Shown: positions 32,870-43,030 of the stretch, piece after piece | Layout of the letters: each line of letters begins with the position of its first letter | Numbering within the stretch: position 1 is the stretch's first letter | NCBI RefSeq assembly: GCF_014199985.1 | Contig: NZ_JACHOS010000020.1 | Coordinates: 46,347-110,346, forward strand | Direction: 5' to 3' | DNA length: 64,000 nt | Source: Methylorubrum rhodesianum | GTDB lineage: Bacteria > Pseudomonadota > Alphaproteobacteria > Rhizobiales > Beijerinckiaceae | The notes under the pieces: model-generated | What the model saw: only the letters and a program-made list of their open reading frames with translations | Told to the model about the DNA's origin: nothing | Databases searched by the model: none | Translations under genes and position numbers: made by a program

Positions 32870-33748
32870 TTATCCCTCCAACGTTTGCCCGAGCCGCCCC
32901 GCCAGATCCTGGATGAACTGGAACGCCGTGCGGCCCGAGCGCGAGCCGCGGGTGGTGGCCCATTCCAGCGCCTCGGCCCGCACCCGGTCCGGCTCCACCT
33001 TGAGACCGTGGCGCTCCACGTAGGCGCGGATCATCGCCAGATACTCGTCCTGGCTGCACTTGTGGAACCCGAGCCAGAGGCCGAACCGGTCGGAGAGCGA
33101 GACCTTCTCCTCCACCGCCTCGCCGGGATTGATCGCGGTGGAGCGCTCGTTCTCGACCATCTCGCGGGCGAGCAGGTGGCGCCGGTTCGAGGTGGCGTAG
33201 AACAGCACGTTGCCGGGGCGTCCCTCGATGCCGCCGTCGAGCGCGGTCTTGAGCGACTTGTACGAGGTGTCGTCGGCGTCGAACGAGAGGTCGTCGCAGA
33301 AGACCAGCCAGCGGTGCGGGTCGTTGCGGAGCAGGCTCATCAGTTCGGGCAGGGCCTCGATGTCCTCGCGATGGATCTCCACGAGCTTCATCGGCAGGCT
33401 GCCCGCCGGGCGCCGGGCGTTGATCTCGGCATGCGCCGCCTTGACCAGCGAGGACTTACCCATGCCGCGCGCGCCCCAGAGCAGCGCGTTGTTGGCCGGC
33501 AAACCGCGGGCGAAGCGCTCGGTGTTCTCGACCAAGGTGTCGCGGGCCCGGTCGATGCCGGTGAGGATGCCGATCTCGACCCGGTTGACCCGCGGCACCG
33601 GGATCAGCCGGCGCTCGGGCCCCCAAAGGAAGGCGTCGGCGGCGCTCGTGTCGACCTTCGGGACGACGGGCGGGGCGGCGCGCTCCAGGGCTGCGGCGAT
33701 CCGCTCCAAGAGCGGGAGAAGGTCGGCGGGCGTCGGCTCTGCGGCCAT
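32870..33748 (-). CDS. DUF815 family AAA-like ATPase
   Basis: The 292-residue protein is a P-loop ATPase of the DUF815 family, widespread in proteobacteria and uncharacterised. The Walker A motif is WGARGMGKSSLV at about residue 90, and the Walker B-like segment is WLVFCDDLSFD at about 165. A sensor-like TSNRRHLL and an arginine-rich DRFGLWLGFHKC follow. The C terminus has GSRSGRTAFQFIQDLAG. ATG 33748 (MAAEPTPADLL) was preferred over the Met codons upstream, which lie in a basic low-complexity stretch. It is convergent with the M23 gene and divergent from yajC. Confidence 0.9.
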   Translation of the reverse strand: MAAEPTPADLLPLLERIAAALERAAPPVVPKVDTSAADAFLWGPERRLIPVPRVNRVEIGILTGIDRARDTLVENTERFARGLPANNALLWGARGMGKSSLVKAAHAEINARRPAGSLPMKLVEIHREDIEALPELMSLLRNDPHRWLVFCDDLSFDADDTSYKSLKTALDGGIEGRPGNVLFYATSNRRHLLAREMVENERSTAINPGEAVEEKVSLSDRFGLWLGFHKCSQDEYLAMIRAYVERHGLKVEPDRVRAEALEWATTRGSRSGRTAFQFIQDLAGRLGQTLEG

Positions 33749-33866
33749 GATGGGCGGGTCCGGTTGCGAGGGAGGGCGGCGGCCCTCGTTGAGGTGGCGC
33801 CTTTTAGGCCGAGGCGGGACGGCAGGGGAACCACGGCGGTGCGGCCCCGGATGCATCACCCCGGCG

Positions 33867-33894
33867 TTGCTTTCGAATCACCCGTCGCTATAGT
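33867..33894 (+). promoter_or_regulatory. Candidate promoter for the yajC-secDF unit
   Basis: TTGCTT (33867-33872) and TATAGT (33889-33894) are separated by 16 bases, and the start of yajC is 90 bases downstream. This is the best vegetative-type match in the gap. Confidence 0.45.
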
Positions 33895-33983
33895 CCGCGC
33901 GCTTTTCGGCAGGCTCGTCGTCGCAAGGCTCCGGCGTCGCCGGGCCACACGGGCCGCATGCCCTCGATCAGGAGTGTTCGGCG

Positions 33984-34316
33984 TTGATCACCCCCGCCTT
34001 CGCGCAAGGAGCCGGTGCCGGAAGCGGCGCGGATGTCGCGTTGCAATTCGTGCCCTTCGTTCTGATCTTCGTGATCATGTACTTCCTGATCCTGCGCCCG
34101 CAGCAGCGCCGGCTCAAGGATCACCAGAACATGGTGAAGAACGTCCGCCGCGAGGACACCATCGTGACGACCGGCGGTCTCGTCGGCCGGGTCACCAAGG
34201 TCGCGGACGACGCCTCCGAGATCGAGGTCGAGATCGCTCCCAACGTGCGCGTGAAGGTGGTGCGCACGATGATCTCCGAGGTCCGCGTCAAGGGCGCCCC
34301 GGTCAAGGCCTCCTGA
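33984..34316 (+). CDS. yajC: Preprotein translocase accessory subunit YajC
   Basis: YajC binds SecDF at the inner membrane and assists SecYEG-dependent export. The 110-residue protein has one membrane helix at about 20-38 (QFVPFVLIFVIMYFLILRP), followed at once by the conserved RPQQRRLKDHQNM and a basic cytoplasmic domain with TGGLVGRVTKV. It starts at TTG 33984, with AGGAG nine bases upstream; there is no ATG in the right place. secD begins 66 bases after its stop. Confidence 0.96.
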   Translation: MITPAFAQGAGAGSGADVALQFVPFVLIFVIMYFLILRPQQRRLKDHQNMVKNVRREDTIVTTGGLVGRVTKVADDASEIEVEIAPNVRVKVVRTMISEVRVKGAPVKAS

Positions 34317-34382
34317 GCGCCACACGCGCGTGCCGGTCCTCAAACGCCCGGCACCCATGACAGAAAAGTCGGAACCGGGCGG

Positions 34383-35981
34383 ATGCTGCGCTTCTCGAGA
34401 ACCAAGATCTTCGCGACCCTGGCCGTCATCCTGATCGGTCTGAGCCTCGCGGTACCGAGCTTTTTCTCGAAGGAGCAGCGCGACGCCTTCGTCAACGCGT
34501 TGCCGAAACCGATCCAGTGGATGGTGCCGACCCGGGCGATCGTGCTCGGCCTCGACCTCCAGGGCGGCTCGCAGATCCTCCTGGAAATCGATCAGCCCGA
34601 CCTCGTCCGCTCGATGGTCACGGGCCTGCGCGACGACGTGCGCCGCATCCTGCGCGAGGCGTCGGTCTCGCCCGAGGGCGGCATCCGCGTGATCAACCGC
34701 GGCGTGGAGCTGCGCATTCCCGATGCGGCGGCCCGCGCCCGGGTGATGCCGAAGCTGCGCGAGCTCGCCCAGCCGATCAACAATCCGCTCGCCGCCGGCG
34801 GCCAGACGCTGACGGTCAACGAGGCCGAGAACGGCACGATCCAGCTCGTCCTGACGGATGCCGGCGTCAACGACCGCACCCGCCGCGCCGTCACCCAGGC
34901 GATCGAAGTGGTGCGCAAGCGCATCGATTTCGGCGGCACCAAGGAGCCGTCGATCCAGCAGCAGGGCGCCGACCGCATCCTCGTCCAAGTGCCCGGCCTG
35001 CAGAACCCGCAGGAGCTGGAGGACCAGCTCGGCAAGACCGCCAAGCTCGAATTCCGCATGCTGGCCGATTCGCCCTCCGGCGACGTCGATCTGCTGCCCT
35101 CGAAGGACGAGGGCGGCGCCAAGGTGCCGGTCGAGCGCCGCGTCATGGCCGATGGCAGCGATCTCACCGACGCCCAGCCCGCCTTCGACCCGCAGACTCA
35201 CGAGCCGATGGTCAGCTTCAAGTTCAACCTGCGCGGCGCCCAGCGCTTCGGTCAGGCGACCTCGGAGAATGTCGGCCGCCGGATGGCGATCGTGCTCGAC
35301 GGGGTGATCCAGTCGGCCCCCGTGATCCGCTCGGCGATCACCGGCGGCTCGGGCCAGATCACCGGCAACTTCACCGTCAAGGACGCCAACGACCTCTCGG
35401 TGCTGCTGCGGGCGGGCGCGCTGCCGGCCAAGCTCACCGTGGTCGAGCGCCGCGTCGTCGGCCCTGGCCTCGGCCGCGACTCGATCGAGGCCGGCAAGAT
35501 GGCGACGCTGGTCGCCGCCGGGCTCGTCATCGCCTTCATGTTCGCGACCTACGGCACCTTCGGCTTCATCGCCAACATCGCGCTCATCGTCCATGTGGGC
35601 CTGATCCTCGGCCTGATGTCGGTGCTGGAGGCGACGATGACGCTGCCCGGCATCGCCGGCATCGTGCTCACCATCGGCACCGCGGTCGATTCCAACGTGC
35701 TGATCTACGAGCGCATGCGCGAGGAATCCCGCGCCGGACGGTCCCTGGTCTCGGCGCTCCAGGCGGGCTTCGACCGGGCGTTTGCCACCATCATCGATTC
35801 GAACTCGACCATGGCGATCGCCGCCCTGCTCCTGTTCTTCATGGGCTCCGGCCCGGTGAAGGGCTTCGCCGTGGTGTTCATCCTCGGCATCCTCACCACC
35901 GTCATCACCGCCGTGACCCTGACCCGCATGATGATCGCGGTGTGGTACAACTGGTTCCGGCCCAAGGCCCTGCCGTTCTGA
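34383..35981 (+). CDS. secD: Protein translocase subunit SecD
   Basis: SecD with SecF uses the proton gradient to pull exported proteins off SecYEG on the periplasmic side. The 532-residue protein has an N-terminal membrane helix (FATLAVILIGLSLAVPSFF), the P1 head entry GLDLQGGSQILLEID, a large periplasmic domain and five more membrane helices near the C terminus. The family motifs FTVKDANDLSVLLRAGALP, GTAVDSNVLIYERMREE and SNSTMAIAALLLFFMGSGPVKGF are intact. ATG 34383 is the first start. secF follows on the same strand. Confidence 0.98.
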   Translation: MLRFSRTKIFATLAVILIGLSLAVPSFFSKEQRDAFVNALPKPIQWMVPTRAIVLGLDLQGGSQILLEIDQPDLVRSMVTGLRDDVRRILREASVSPEGGIRVINRGVELRIPDAAARARVMPKLRELAQPINNPLAAGGQTLTVNEAENGTIQLVLTDAGVNDRTRRAVTQAIEVVRKRIDFGGTKEPSIQQQGADRILVQVPGLQNPQELEDQLGKTAKLEFRMLADSPSGDVDLLPSKDEGGAKVPVERRVMADGSDLTDAQPAFDPQTHEPMVSFKFNLRGAQRFGQATSENVGRRMAIVLDGVIQSAPVIRSAITGGSGQITGNFTVKDANDLSVLLRAGALPAKLTVVERRVVGPGLGRDSIEAGKMATLVAAGLVIAFMFATYGTFGFIANIALIVHVGLILGLMSVLEATMTLPGIAGIVLTIGTAVDSNVLIYERMREESRAGRSLVSALQAGFDRAFATIIDSNSTMAIAALLLFFMGSGPVKGFAVVFILGILTTVITAVTLTRMMIAVWYNWFRPKALPF

Positions 35982-36086
35982 TCGACCCCCGCCCGGGGAT
36001 TTGAGGCGGTCCGCATGAAGCGGGCCGCGGACACCGCTTCGAAGGCTCAGGCGCGGCGCGCCGGCCTTCATGATCCGAGACCGACC

Positions 36087-37031
36087 ATGCGCCTGCTCCG
36101 CCTCTGGCCCGACGAATCGCATTTCGACTTCATGCGGTTCCGGCGCGTCACCTTCCCGCTCTCGGCGGTGATGTCGGTGGTGACCGTGCTGCTGTTCGTC
36201 ACGGTCGGGCTCAATTTCGGCATCGATTTCAAGGGCGGCACCCTGGTCGAGCTGCAGGCCAAACCCGGGCAGACGGCGGACGTCGCCGAGATCCGCCACA
36301 CCGCCAACGGCTTCGGCTTCGGCGAGACCGAGGTGCAGGAACTCGGCGGCCAGGGGCAGGTGCTGGTGCGCTTTCCGCTCCAGCCGGGCGAGCAGGGCCA
36401 GACCGCGGTGATGCAGAAGGCGCATGCCGCCTTCGACGCGCAGTACGATTTCCGCCGCACCGAGACGGTGGGTCCGCGCGTCTCGGGCGAGCTGGTGCAG
36501 TCCGGCACGATCGGCGTGGTCCTCTCGGTGCTGGCGGTGCTGCTCTACCTGTGGTTCCGCTTCGAGCGGGAGCTGGCGCTCGGCGCCATCGTCGGCACCC
36601 TGCACGACATCGTGCTCACGGTGGGCATCTTCATCATCACCCGCATCGAGTTCAACATGACCTCGATCGCCGCGATCCTGACCATCGTCGGCTACTCGCT
36701 CAACGAGACGGTGGTGGTGTTCGACCGTACCCGCGAGCTGATGCGCCGCTACAAGACCATTCCCGTGGTGGAGCTCCTCAACCTCTCGATCAACTCCACC
36801 ATGTCGCGCACGGTGATGACCTCGCTCTCGACCACCCTGTCGCTCGTCGCGCTGGTGCTGTTCGGCGGCGAAGCGATCAAGGGGTTTGCCGTGGTGATGC
36901 TCTGCGGCGTGATGATCTGCACCTACTCGGCGATCTTCGTTTCGACGCCGGCGCTGATCTATATCGGCCTGCGTCTCTCGGGCGCGAAGGCGTCGCAGCG
37001 CGAATCCGGCCTGCCGCAGGCGGCCGAGTAG
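36087..37031 (+). CDS. secF: Protein translocase subunit SecF
   Basis: SecF is the partner of SecD. The 314-residue protein starts MRLLRLWPDESHFDFMRFRR, the usual alphaproteobacterial N terminus. Motifs are FGIDFKGGTLVELQ, a periplasmic domain, then helices with SLNETVVVFDRTRELMRRYK and STMSRTVMTSLSTTLSLVAL. Six membrane helices are expected. An in-frame ATG at 36015 has a better ribosome site (GAGG) and would add 24 residues, so the start is not certain. There are only 105 bases between the secD stop and this start. Confidence 0.96.
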   Translation: MRLLRLWPDESHFDFMRFRRVTFPLSAVMSVVTVLLFVTVGLNFGIDFKGGTLVELQAKPGQTADVAEIRHTANGFGFGETEVQELGGQGQVLVRFPLQPGEQGQTAVMQKAHAAFDAQYDFRRTETVGPRVSGELVQSGTIGVVLSVLAVLLYLWFRFERELALGAIVGTLHDIVLTVGIFIITRIEFNMTSIAAILTIVGYSLNETVVVFDRTRELMRRYKTIPVVELLNLSINSTMSRTVMTSLSTTLSLVALVLFGGEAIKGFAVVMLCGVMICTYSAIFVSTPALIYIGLRLSGAKASQRESGLPQAAE

Positions 37032-37149
37032 GGCGTGGCGTGCGGCGCGGCGCGCGACACCGGTCCGGCCCGTTCTCCGCAGCCGCGGCGGTCGAGAGCG
37101 GCGCCTGCGCGCCCGATGTCTTCAGGGACCGGATGAGGGGAGTCGCGGC

Positions 37150-37548
37150 GTGAGCGAGGGACGGGTTCCGGGGCAGATCCACGACGGCTTCCTGCCCGGC
37201 CGCCACGGCATCGACGCCTACGGCAACGGCGGCTTCCGTTTCGGGCAGATGTCGCATCGCGGCTCGATCCTGCTCCTGCCCTCCGGCGTGCGTGCCTGGG
37301 AAGTGAGCGAACCGGCCTCCATCGACGGGCCGAGCCTGTCCCCCGTCCTCGCCGAGGCCGAGGGCATCGAACTGCTCCTCATCGGCACGGGCGCCGACAT
37401 CGTCTTCCTGCCCGAGGCCCTGCGCCAGCGCCTCAAGGCCGCGGGCATCGGCCTCGACACCATGCAGACGGGAGCGGCGGCGCGCACCTACAACATCCTG
37501 ATGGCCGAGAACCGCAAGGTCGCGGCCGCGCTGATCGCCGTTCCCTGA
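37150..37548 (+). CDS. Mth938-like (DUF498/NDUFAF3-type) domain protein
   Basis: The 132-residue product is a single Mth938 domain: GFLPGRHGIDAYGNGGFRFG, then GSILLLPSGVRAWEV, a central ELLLIGTGADIVFLPEALR and a C-terminal TGAAARTYNILMAENRKVAAALIAV. The human member NDUFAF3 helps assemble respiratory complex I, and the bacterial gene commonly stands beside secDF in alphaproteobacteria. The start is GTG 37150, with a weak upstream site. The next gene is a squalene/phytoene synthase-like protein, the family of NDUFAF6, another complex I assembly factor. Confidence 0.9.
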   Translation: MSEGRVPGQIHDGFLPGRHGIDAYGNGGFRFGQMSHRGSILLLPSGVRAWEVSEPASIDGPSLSPVLAEAEGIELLLIGTGADIVFLPEALRQRLKAAGIGLDTMQTGAAARTYNILMAENRKVAAALIAVP

Positions 37549-37576
37549 GCCTTGAACGCCGCATGAGCCCCGCTCC

Positions 37577-38473
37577 ATGACGCGCCCCGAGACCCGAACC
37601 GAGACGAGCCCGGAGGCCGGCAACGGCGGGCTCGCCTTCGCCTTCCGGCACTGCGAGGAACTGGTGCGCGAAGGCGATCCCGACCGCTACTTCGCGGCCC
37701 TGTTCGCTCCCGCCGCGTTCCGCCCGCACCTGTTCGCGCTGGCCGCCTTCAGCCTGACCGTCGCCCGCGTCCGCGAAGCCGCCTCGAACCCGATGGCCGG
37801 CGAGATCCGCCTGCAATGGTGGCGCGACGCGCTCCAGGGCGAGGCGCGGGGCGACGTCCGGGCCAATCCTGTCGCCGCGGCCCTGGAGGACGCGATCGTC
37901 ACGCGCCGCCTCGGACGCCAGCCCTTCGTCGATCTGATCGATGCCCGGGTGTTCGACCTCTACGACGATCCCATGCCGCGGGTGAACGATCTGGAGGGCT
38001 ATTGCGGCGAGACCGCCTCCGCGCTGATCCGCCTGTCCAGCCTCGTGCTCGCCGACGGGGCCGAGCCCGGCGGCGCGGCGGCGGCCGGCCATGCGGGCGT
38101 CGCCTACGGCATCACCGGGCTTCTGCGGGCTTTGCCCTGGCACGCGCGCCAGGGGCAGGTCTACTTGCCGGGCGACCTGCTGCGGCAGAACGGGGTCACC
38201 CGCGAGGACGTCGTCTCGGGCCGCGGCGGGCCCGGCCTCGTGCGCAGCTGCGCCGAGCTGCGGGCGCTGGCGCGCCGCCATCTTGCCGCCTGCGAGGCGG
38301 CCCGCGCCACCATCGCCCCGGCGGCACGGCCCGCCTTCCTGCCGACGGCCCTGGTCGAGCCCTACCTCGCGGTGATGGAGCGCCCCGGCTACGACCCGCT
38401 CAACAGCGTGATCGAGATCCCCCGCTGGCGCCGCCTGTGGCGGCTGTGGCGGGCGGCGCGCACTGGGCGGTGA
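37577..38473 (+). CDS. Squalene/phytoene synthase-like protein (NDUFAF6-type), probably non-catalytic
   Basis: The 298-residue all-helical protein resembles head-to-head terpene synthases but lacks the first Asp-rich D-x-x-x-D motif: the corresponding helix reads ARVREAASNPMAGEIRLQWWRDAL. The second region is DLYDDPMPRVNDLEGYCGETAS, with acidic residues in a different pattern. GVAYGITGLLRALPWHARQG followed by VYLPGDLL is characteristic of the NDUFAF6/complex I assembly-factor group. It is 28 bases after the NDUFAF3-like gene. The function is thus more likely in complex I assembly than isoprenoid synthesis. ATG 37577 is the start. Confidence 0.85.
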   Translation: MTRPETRTETSPEAGNGGLAFAFRHCEELVREGDPDRYFAALFAPAAFRPHLFALAAFSLTVARVREAASNPMAGEIRLQWWRDALQGEARGDVRANPVAAALEDAIVTRRLGRQPFVDLIDARVFDLYDDPMPRVNDLEGYCGETASALIRLSSLVLADGAEPGGAAAAGHAGVAYGITGLLRALPWHARQGQVYLPGDLLRQNGVTREDVVSGRGGPGLVRSCAELRALARRHLAACEAARATIAPAARPAFLPTALVEPYLAVMERPGYDPLNSVIEIPRWRRLWRLWRAARTGR

Positions 38474-38518
38474 GCGTGCGGGAGAGAGCCGGCGATCATC
38501 CGAATTGCGCCCGCATTC

Positions 38519-38552
38519 GATAGCGAATTGCTATCCTATAGCATTTTGCTAT
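38519..38552. promoter_or_regulatory. Two palindromic operator sites before the toxin-antitoxin genes
   Basis: GATAGC-GAATT-GCTATC (38519-38535) and ATAGCA-TTT-TGCTAT (38538-38552) share the half-site ATAGC/GCTAT and are only two bases apart. They lie just before the toxin start, where an antitoxin or toxin-antitoxin complex would repress its own promoter. Confidence 0.75.
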
Positions 38553-38561
38553 GCATGTCGC

Positions 38562-38816
38562 ATGGCCGAGGTCCTCTACAGCAAAGCTGCCTTGAAGACC
38601 CTGCTTCGGCTTCCGCCCGACATCTCTCGAAAGATTCGCCTTAAAATCGAGCAGTATGCGGCCGCACCCGAGTCACTCGCCAACAACGTGAAAGCGCTTC
38701 GAGGCGAGCAAGGTGTCCTGCGTCTGCGCGTCGGGGATTGGCGCGTGCTCTTCACAGAGAACGGTATCGTGGTTGCGGTCATCAGGATCGCACCACGGGG
38801 TGACGCTTATGACTGA
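38562..38816 (+). CDS. RelE/ParE-superfamily toxin
   Basis: The 84-residue basic protein has the RelE fold: MAEVLYSKAALKTLLRLP as the first helix, ALRGEQGVLRLRVGDWRVLF as the central strands (the G-x-x-R-L-R-V-G-D-W-R-V signature) and VAVIRIAPRGDAYD at the end. RelE-type toxins cut mRNA in the ribosome, while ParE types poison gyrase; sequence alone does not separate these. ATG 38562 was chosen because the upstream Met would place the operators inside the gene. The antitoxin follows 21 bases later. This toxin-first order is like HigBA. Confidence 0.92.
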   Translation: MAEVLYSKAALKTLLRLPPDISRKIRLKIEQYAAAPESLANNVKALRGEQGVLRLRVGDWRVLFTENGIVVAVIRIAPRGDAYD

Positions 38817-38837
38817 CGGGTGAAGGATACGACGATC

Positions 38838-39212
38838 ATGACCAGGCAGATCATCACGACGCCCGGCGGCGAACGACTTGTGCTGATGCCCGAGGCGGAT
38901 TTCGAGGCGCTGGTCGCAGCCGCTGAAGACAATGCGGACCGGACCGCCGTCGCGGAGTTTCGGCGCAAGCTCGCTGCCGGCGATGAAGAGCTGCTTCCGG
39001 CTGCCCTCGTCGAGCGTCTCGTTTCCGGTGAGAACCGTGTCCGCATCTGGCGCGAGCACCGCGGCCTGAGCGGGGCCGCACTCGCCAAACAGGCCGGTCT
39101 GGCACAGGCGTACCTGTCACAGATCGAGACGGGAGCACGGGAGGGTACCGTCGAAACCTACGGCAAGCTCGCCGCGGCTCTCGGGGTTTCCCTGGATGAT
39201 CTCGTGGGCTGA
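38838..39212 (+). CDS. XRE-family antitoxin
   Basis: The 124-residue protein has an N-terminal part (RQIITTPGGERLVLMPEADF) resembling the prevent-host-death/YefM N terminus, an acidic helix and a C-terminal Cro/C1 helix-turn-helix (GLSGAALAKQAGLAQAYLSQ, then IETGAREGTVETYGKLAAALG). It should bind the toxin with one part and the twin palindromes with the other. ATG 38838 is preferred; GTG 38820 is possible. It forms an operon with the preceding toxin gene. Confidence 0.9.
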   Translation: MTRQIITTPGGERLVLMPEADFEALVAAAEDNADRTAVAEFRRKLAAGDEELLPAALVERLVSGENRVRIWREHRGLSGAALAKQAGLAQAYLSQIETGAREGTVETYGKLAAALGVSLDDLVG

Positions 39213-39226
39213 CGCCCCGCCGGATT

Positions 39227-39252
39227 GGCGGCCGGCGTCCCGGCCGGCCGCC
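39227..39252. terminator. GC-rich hairpin between antitoxin and catalase genes
   Basis: GGCGGCCGG and CCGGCCGCC form a perfect nine-bp stem with an eight-base loop, in the 50-base gap between converging genes. No T-tract follows, so it may act only as an RNA-stabilising or Rho-dependent end. Confidence 0.4.
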
Positions 39253-39262
39253 GATGGTCGCC

Positions 39263-40186
39263 TCAGCGCGCTTTCTTCGTCAGCTTCTGCGCGATCTCGA
39301 ACATCTCCTCCGGCGCGTAATCCGGCGCGAAGGCCGAGGGGATGCCGGTGAGCTGGTGGATCTTGCCGCCGTCGGGCATGCCCTCCACCACCTCCAGCTC
39401 ACCCGGCGGGTCGCCGGGCAGCGCGTGCTCGCCGCTGTTCCAGATCCCGGCGATTTCCCGGTAGTCGTTCGGGCTCCAGGTGTAGAGCCGGCGGTGCGAG
39501 CCCTCCTGCAGGTACTTCTGACACTCCGGGATCTTATCGAGGTTGATGTTCGGCGTCGGCAGGAACTTGTCGAGATCGACGCCGGTGATCTGCTTGAGCG
39601 CCAGCGCGTAGGCGTGGGCGTGCACCGATCCGCGTACCAGCAGGTAGCCGCAGACCTCGCGACCGGTCGGGTCGGACAGGGTCTCGTACACCCTCAGCTT
39701 GTGCAGCCGGGCGCCGCATTCGAGGTGGAAATTGTGCAGCAGGTCGACGACGACGTTGCCCGTCGAGGTGATGAAGTCGTTGTTCCAGGGCGCGCCGTTG
39801 CTGTTGATCGGCGCCGAGCCGCCGCCGTTCGAGAGGAAGGCCGCGGCGAGGCGGATGTCCTTCATGTCCTCGAAGGGCGCACCCGAGATGTCGCCGCCGT
39901 CCGTCGCGTCGCCGTCGTTGTCGGGGCCGTTGTTGAGCATGGCCACGCCGTTGCTCACGAGCTCGACATGGCCGAGTTCCTCCGCCGTGATGCTGGCGAC
40001 CAGGCTGTAGAACGGCTTGAGCTTGTCCTTGCTGCGGAAGTTGAAGCTCTGGAACATGTAGTTCCCGAGCGTGGACATCTCCCCGTACTTGCCGCCGAGC
40101 AATTCCTGCAGCGCGGCGGCCGCGTTCGGATCCCTGCGTTTCGGGGCGGGAAGCTCGGCCTGTAGCTTGTCGACGCGCATGAACAT
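39263..40186 (-). CDS. Manganese catalase
   Basis: This 307-residue ferritin-like enzyme breaks down hydrogen peroxide with a di-manganese centre instead of haem. The four-helix core shows Glu ligands in LQELLGGKYGEMSTLGNYMF and EELGHVELVSN, and a later YLLVRGSVHAHAYALALKQ contributes Glu/His. The segment MFQSFNFRSKDKLKPFYSLV is characteristic. ATG 40186 (MFMRVDKLQAELPAP) was chosen; the upstream ATG at 40234 has no homology. The C terminus ends KKAR. It is monocistronic and divergent from the lactate permease gene. Confidence 0.95.
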   Translation of the reverse strand: MFMRVDKLQAELPAPKRRDPNAAAALQELLGGKYGEMSTLGNYMFQSFNFRSKDKLKPFYSLVASITAEELGHVELVSNGVAMLNNGPDNDGDATDGGDISGAPFEDMKDIRLAAAFLSNGGGSAPINSNGAPWNNDFITSTGNVVVDLLHNFHLECGARLHKLRVYETLSDPTGREVCGYLLVRGSVHAHAYALALKQITGVDLDKFLPTPNINLDKIPECQKYLQEGSHRRLYTWSPNDYREIAGIWNSGEHALPGDPPGELEVVEGMPDGGKIHQLTGIPSAFAPDYAPEEMFEIAQKLTKKAR

Positions 40187-40492
40187 GGGAGGAGTTTCCT
40201 CTCGCTGCGTTCGGGAATTACCCGAGGGCGTCAAGCGGGAACCGGCGTTTTTCGATCCTGTTCCTGGTTGTGCCGCGCGATCGGCTCACGCTGGCGTGAT
40301 ATCGTCTGCCCCGCCCCATGACTTCGGCCGCCCCATGTCGTCACGGTGCGAAAAAGCGTCACCCGACGAACATCGGTTGGGATGCGGATTGAATACATGA
40401 TGTCGCGCGTTGAGCGGGCTTGACGGCTCTGCTAGCACCCTCTGCCAGAAGGCTCCGGCAGAAGATCGGAGCATGGGAGGAGGCCGACACCC
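40187..40492. other. Divergent intergenic region, catalase / lactate permease
   Basis: These 306 bases should hold both promoters. A GGAGGAGG ribosome site for the permease is at about 40476-40483. A near-repeat GCCCCATGACTTCGG / GCCCCATGTCGTC is present at about 40313-40340. No reliable -35/-10 pair was identified. Confidence 0.5.
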
Positions 40493-42235
<1,743 letters not shown>

Positions 42236-42268
42236 CCAGGTCGACGACAGCACGACACGGCACGCAGA

Positions 42269-42299
42269 AGCCCGCCCCGATCGCTCGGGGCGGGCTTTT
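42269..42299 (+). terminator. Rho-independent terminator after lldP
   Basis: AGCCCGCCCCGA pairs with TCGGGGCGGGCT around a TCGC loop, followed by TTTT. Confidence 0.93.
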
Positions 42300-42418
42300 C
42301 GATTCCCGTCGATCCCGTCGGGATCATGCGGCGTCCGCTTGATCGAAGCGGGCGCACCTGCGCTCGCCCCGGGCGAGGGGCGGACTACGCGTTGCGGGGC
42401 GAACGACGGGAGCGCGCG

Positions 42419-42856
42419 TCAGCTTTGGCCGGGCGCGTCCGTCCTCGCCGTCGGCGCAGGGGCCGGGGCCGGGCGCGCGAGCCGTCCCTCCTCGGCCCGA
42501 TGGACGTACTGGCTCGCGACCAGCCAGCCCTTGAAGAAGCGCAAGGGGAGGGTGCAGGCGATCAGCACCACCGGAAGCGTCAGGACGAAGTGAAGCCAGA
42601 GCGGCGGGTCGTAGGTCAGTTCCAGCCACAGACCGAAGGCGACCGCCGGAATCGCCGTCGTCATCATCACGAAGAAGGCCGGACCGTCGGCGGGATCGGC
42701 GAAGGAGAAGTCGAGCCCGCACGCGTCGCAGCGCGGAGCGAGGGTCAGGAACCCCTTGAACAGGTGGCCCCGGCCGCAGCGCGGGCAGGCGCTGCGCGCC
42801 GCCACCGAGAGCGGCGCCTGGGGCTCGTACCGGATGTCGTCACGGGTGTCGTTCAT
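42419..42856 (-). CDS. DUF983 family membrane protein with zinc-ribbon-like Cys
   Basis: The 145-residue protein starts at ATG 42856 with AGGAG about seven bases upstream. The N terminus has two C-x-x-C pairs (ACPRCGRGHLF and PRCDACGLDFSF) that probably bind zinc. Two membrane helices follow: FVMMTTAIPAVAFGLWLEL and LHFVLTLPVVLIACTLPLRF. DUF983 proteins are inner-membrane proteins of unknown role, widespread in alphaproteobacteria. A Pro/Ala-rich tail (APAPAPTARTDAPGQS) ends the protein. It converges on lldP. Confidence 0.9.
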   Translation of the reverse strand: MNDTRDDIRYEPQAPLSVAARSACPRCGRGHLFKGFLTLAPRCDACGLDFSFADPADGPAFFVMMTTAIPAVAFGLWLELTYDPPLWLHFVLTLPVVLIACTLPLRFFKGWLVASQYVHRAEEGRLARPAPAPAPTARTDAPGQS

Positions 42857-43030
42857 CGCGCTCTCCTGGCGGGGCAACCGGCACCCGCCGCGATGGTTCG
42901 CCGACGCCCCGCATGCCACTCTTGCGGGACCAGGGTCATTGTTTCGAGACAAGATTTTTTCGGACGGCCGGGATTAACCGGCCCCGTCGGCGCGTTCCCC
43001 CATTCACGCGCGCCACATCGTCTGCCGAGC

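Noticed and set aside
33888..36605. Minus-strand frame of 905 codons across yajC and secD
   Set aside because: It is antisense to three unmistakable sec genes and has no recognisable domain; high GC content removes stop codons from this frame.
42326..43030. Upstream extension of the GNAT gene by over 200 codons
   Set aside because: It is antisense to the DUF983 gene and lacks homology; the GNAT fold starts after ATG 43031.
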